A stretch of 64,000 nucleotides of DNA from Certhia americana (Eukaryota > Chordata > Aves > Passeriformes > Certhiidae), in contig CM031860.1 of NCBI GenBank assembly GCA_018697195.1, forward strand, positions 61,334,509 to 61,398,508, read 5' to 3'. The first letter of the stretch is position 1; each line of letters starts with the position of its first letter. Below the pieces are notes generated by a model that was given only the letters and a program-made list of their open reading frames with translations, did not search any database and was not told the DNA's origin. This document shows, in pieces, positions 63,144-64,000 of the stretch. The translations under genes were made by a program, and so were the position numbers.

Positions 63144-64000
63144 GATACTGAATGAAAGCTACTGCTATCACCTTGGCCAGTGATGAAACAGAGACAATTC
63201 AGAGAGACATTGAGCTTTTCAACTTCCTTGGACAGGCTCAGTTTCTTCAGACTTCTCTTCTGTCTTGCAAATCAATCTCATTTTTAAATCTCCATATTGA
63301 ATAAGAGTACAGCTCTATTCCCAACAGCAACGCATATATTTCTCTTAATGTGTGCTTCATCTTTTCCTCTCTCTGAATTGGAACTGACGGGTGTCTCTTG
63401 CCCAATTTCTTGGCTCTCCAGTGCACTCACATCACTGTGCACGTTCATACAAACAATTACCAGCATTACTTGGAAATGCATCTCTCTGCCATGCACATGG
63501 GAGGAAGATGCTGTGACTTCATTCAGCAGTTCCTTTGTTCAGGCTTGGCCCCTGGTGCTAAATGGAGTTTGCCAGTGTTTCCACGGAAACCAATCAAAAT
63601 TCATGAAAGGACTGATTTGACTAGTTCCAACCAGCAATGTTTTATTTCATTTGAGGGCCCAATAGCAAAAGATATCACATTCATCTACTTGGAAAAAGAG
63701 AGTGGATTAAATTATTGCATCAGGGCTTGATGGTGGCAATAAAAACAACTTTATCTAGCTGATTGCAGGCAGGGTGTCTGTTCATCCTTGATGGCAAACC
63801 CCAGCTCCACAGCTCCATGCATGTCCCAGTGCCTCTGGAGCAAAGCAGCACAGTGGAGATATTCCCAAGTTCTACCCTTCCCTTCCACTTTGCCCTCTGT
63901 GCAAATTTACAATAAACTCTTCCTCACCAGACATTCCAGCTGGGGGAATTTGATACGTAATTGCTTTCTTCTTACCTAATCTCACTTTACCAGTCTCTTA
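63144..64000. other. Unique DNA, conserved-looking
   Basis: No repeat is recognised. Two overlapping plus frames of 107 and 110 codons (63297-63620, 63398-63730) run in different registers, which argues against either being coding. The block contains CACGGAAACCAATCA near 63576 and several TAATTG- or ATTAAAT-type cores, so regulatory DNA is a reasonable guess. The window ends in unique sequence. Confidence 0.4.

Noticed and set aside
52705..63171. Near-identical peptides from minus frames at 52705-52949 and 62914-63171, suggesting a gene family
   Set aside because: Both are the same CR1 3' sequence, downstream of the LINE's coding part.
1..64000. CRISPR arrays, operons, phage or bacterial systems
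   Set aside because: No spaced direct repeats, no dense coding, no ribosome-binding-site pattern; the sequence is vertebrate.

Overview
The window is non-coding vertebrate nuclear DNA, almost certainly from a bird and most likely a songbird. The main evidence is repeat content. At least thirteen fragments match the 3' end of CR1, the dominant avian LINE, and several end in CR1's characteristic ATTCTRTG-like octamer tail. There are also solo long terminal repeats (LTRs) of endogenous retroviruses with avian-type structure. The songbird assignment rests on remembered resemblance of two LTR families and is less certain than 'bird'. No bacterial features, operons, tRNA or rRNA genes, or CRISPR arrays were seen.

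I found no protein-coding exon I can support. The open frames are short, lack recognisable domains, and often lie inside repeats. The longest is 264 codons (2917-3711, minus). It is longer than expected by chance but has low-complexity, non-protein-like content, so it is reported as an unexplained ORF. The window is best read as a gene desert or the inside of a very large intron.

Layout. 1-7.8 kb: unique AT-rich DNA with the long ORF. 7.9-13.9 kb: a repeat cluster of three CR1 pieces and two copies of one LTR family in opposite orientation (11797-12253 plus, 13424-13842 minus). 13.9-16.9 kb: unique, with a conserved-looking stretch. 16.9-17.8 kb: an ~820-bp LTR. 18-25 kb: unique DNA broken by three minus-strand CR1 copies. 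25.5-25.9 kb: a much older CR1/L3-like relic. 27.3-28.6 kb: a repeat-free block resembling conserved enhancer DNA. 30.5-32.2 kb: a second LTR cluster, one CpG-rich LTR (minus) and the third copy of the first family (plus) with a 4-bp target-site duplication. 36.5-43 kb: CR1 fragments and a possible LTR relic. 43-52 kb: largely unique with simple repeats. 52.7-53.0 and 62.9-63.1 kb: two near-identical CR1 copies. 60.97-61.4 kb: a partial LTR of another family. 59.2-60.1 and 63.2-63.8 kb: further enhancer-like unique DNA.

No genes act together here. The likely functions are regulatory: candidate conserved elements, and LTRs that still carry TATA boxes and polyadenylation signals. I did not find a convincing new biological system. 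The most checkable leads are the three-copy LTR family, the CpG-rich LTR, the long ORF, and two short near-perfect inverted repeats.
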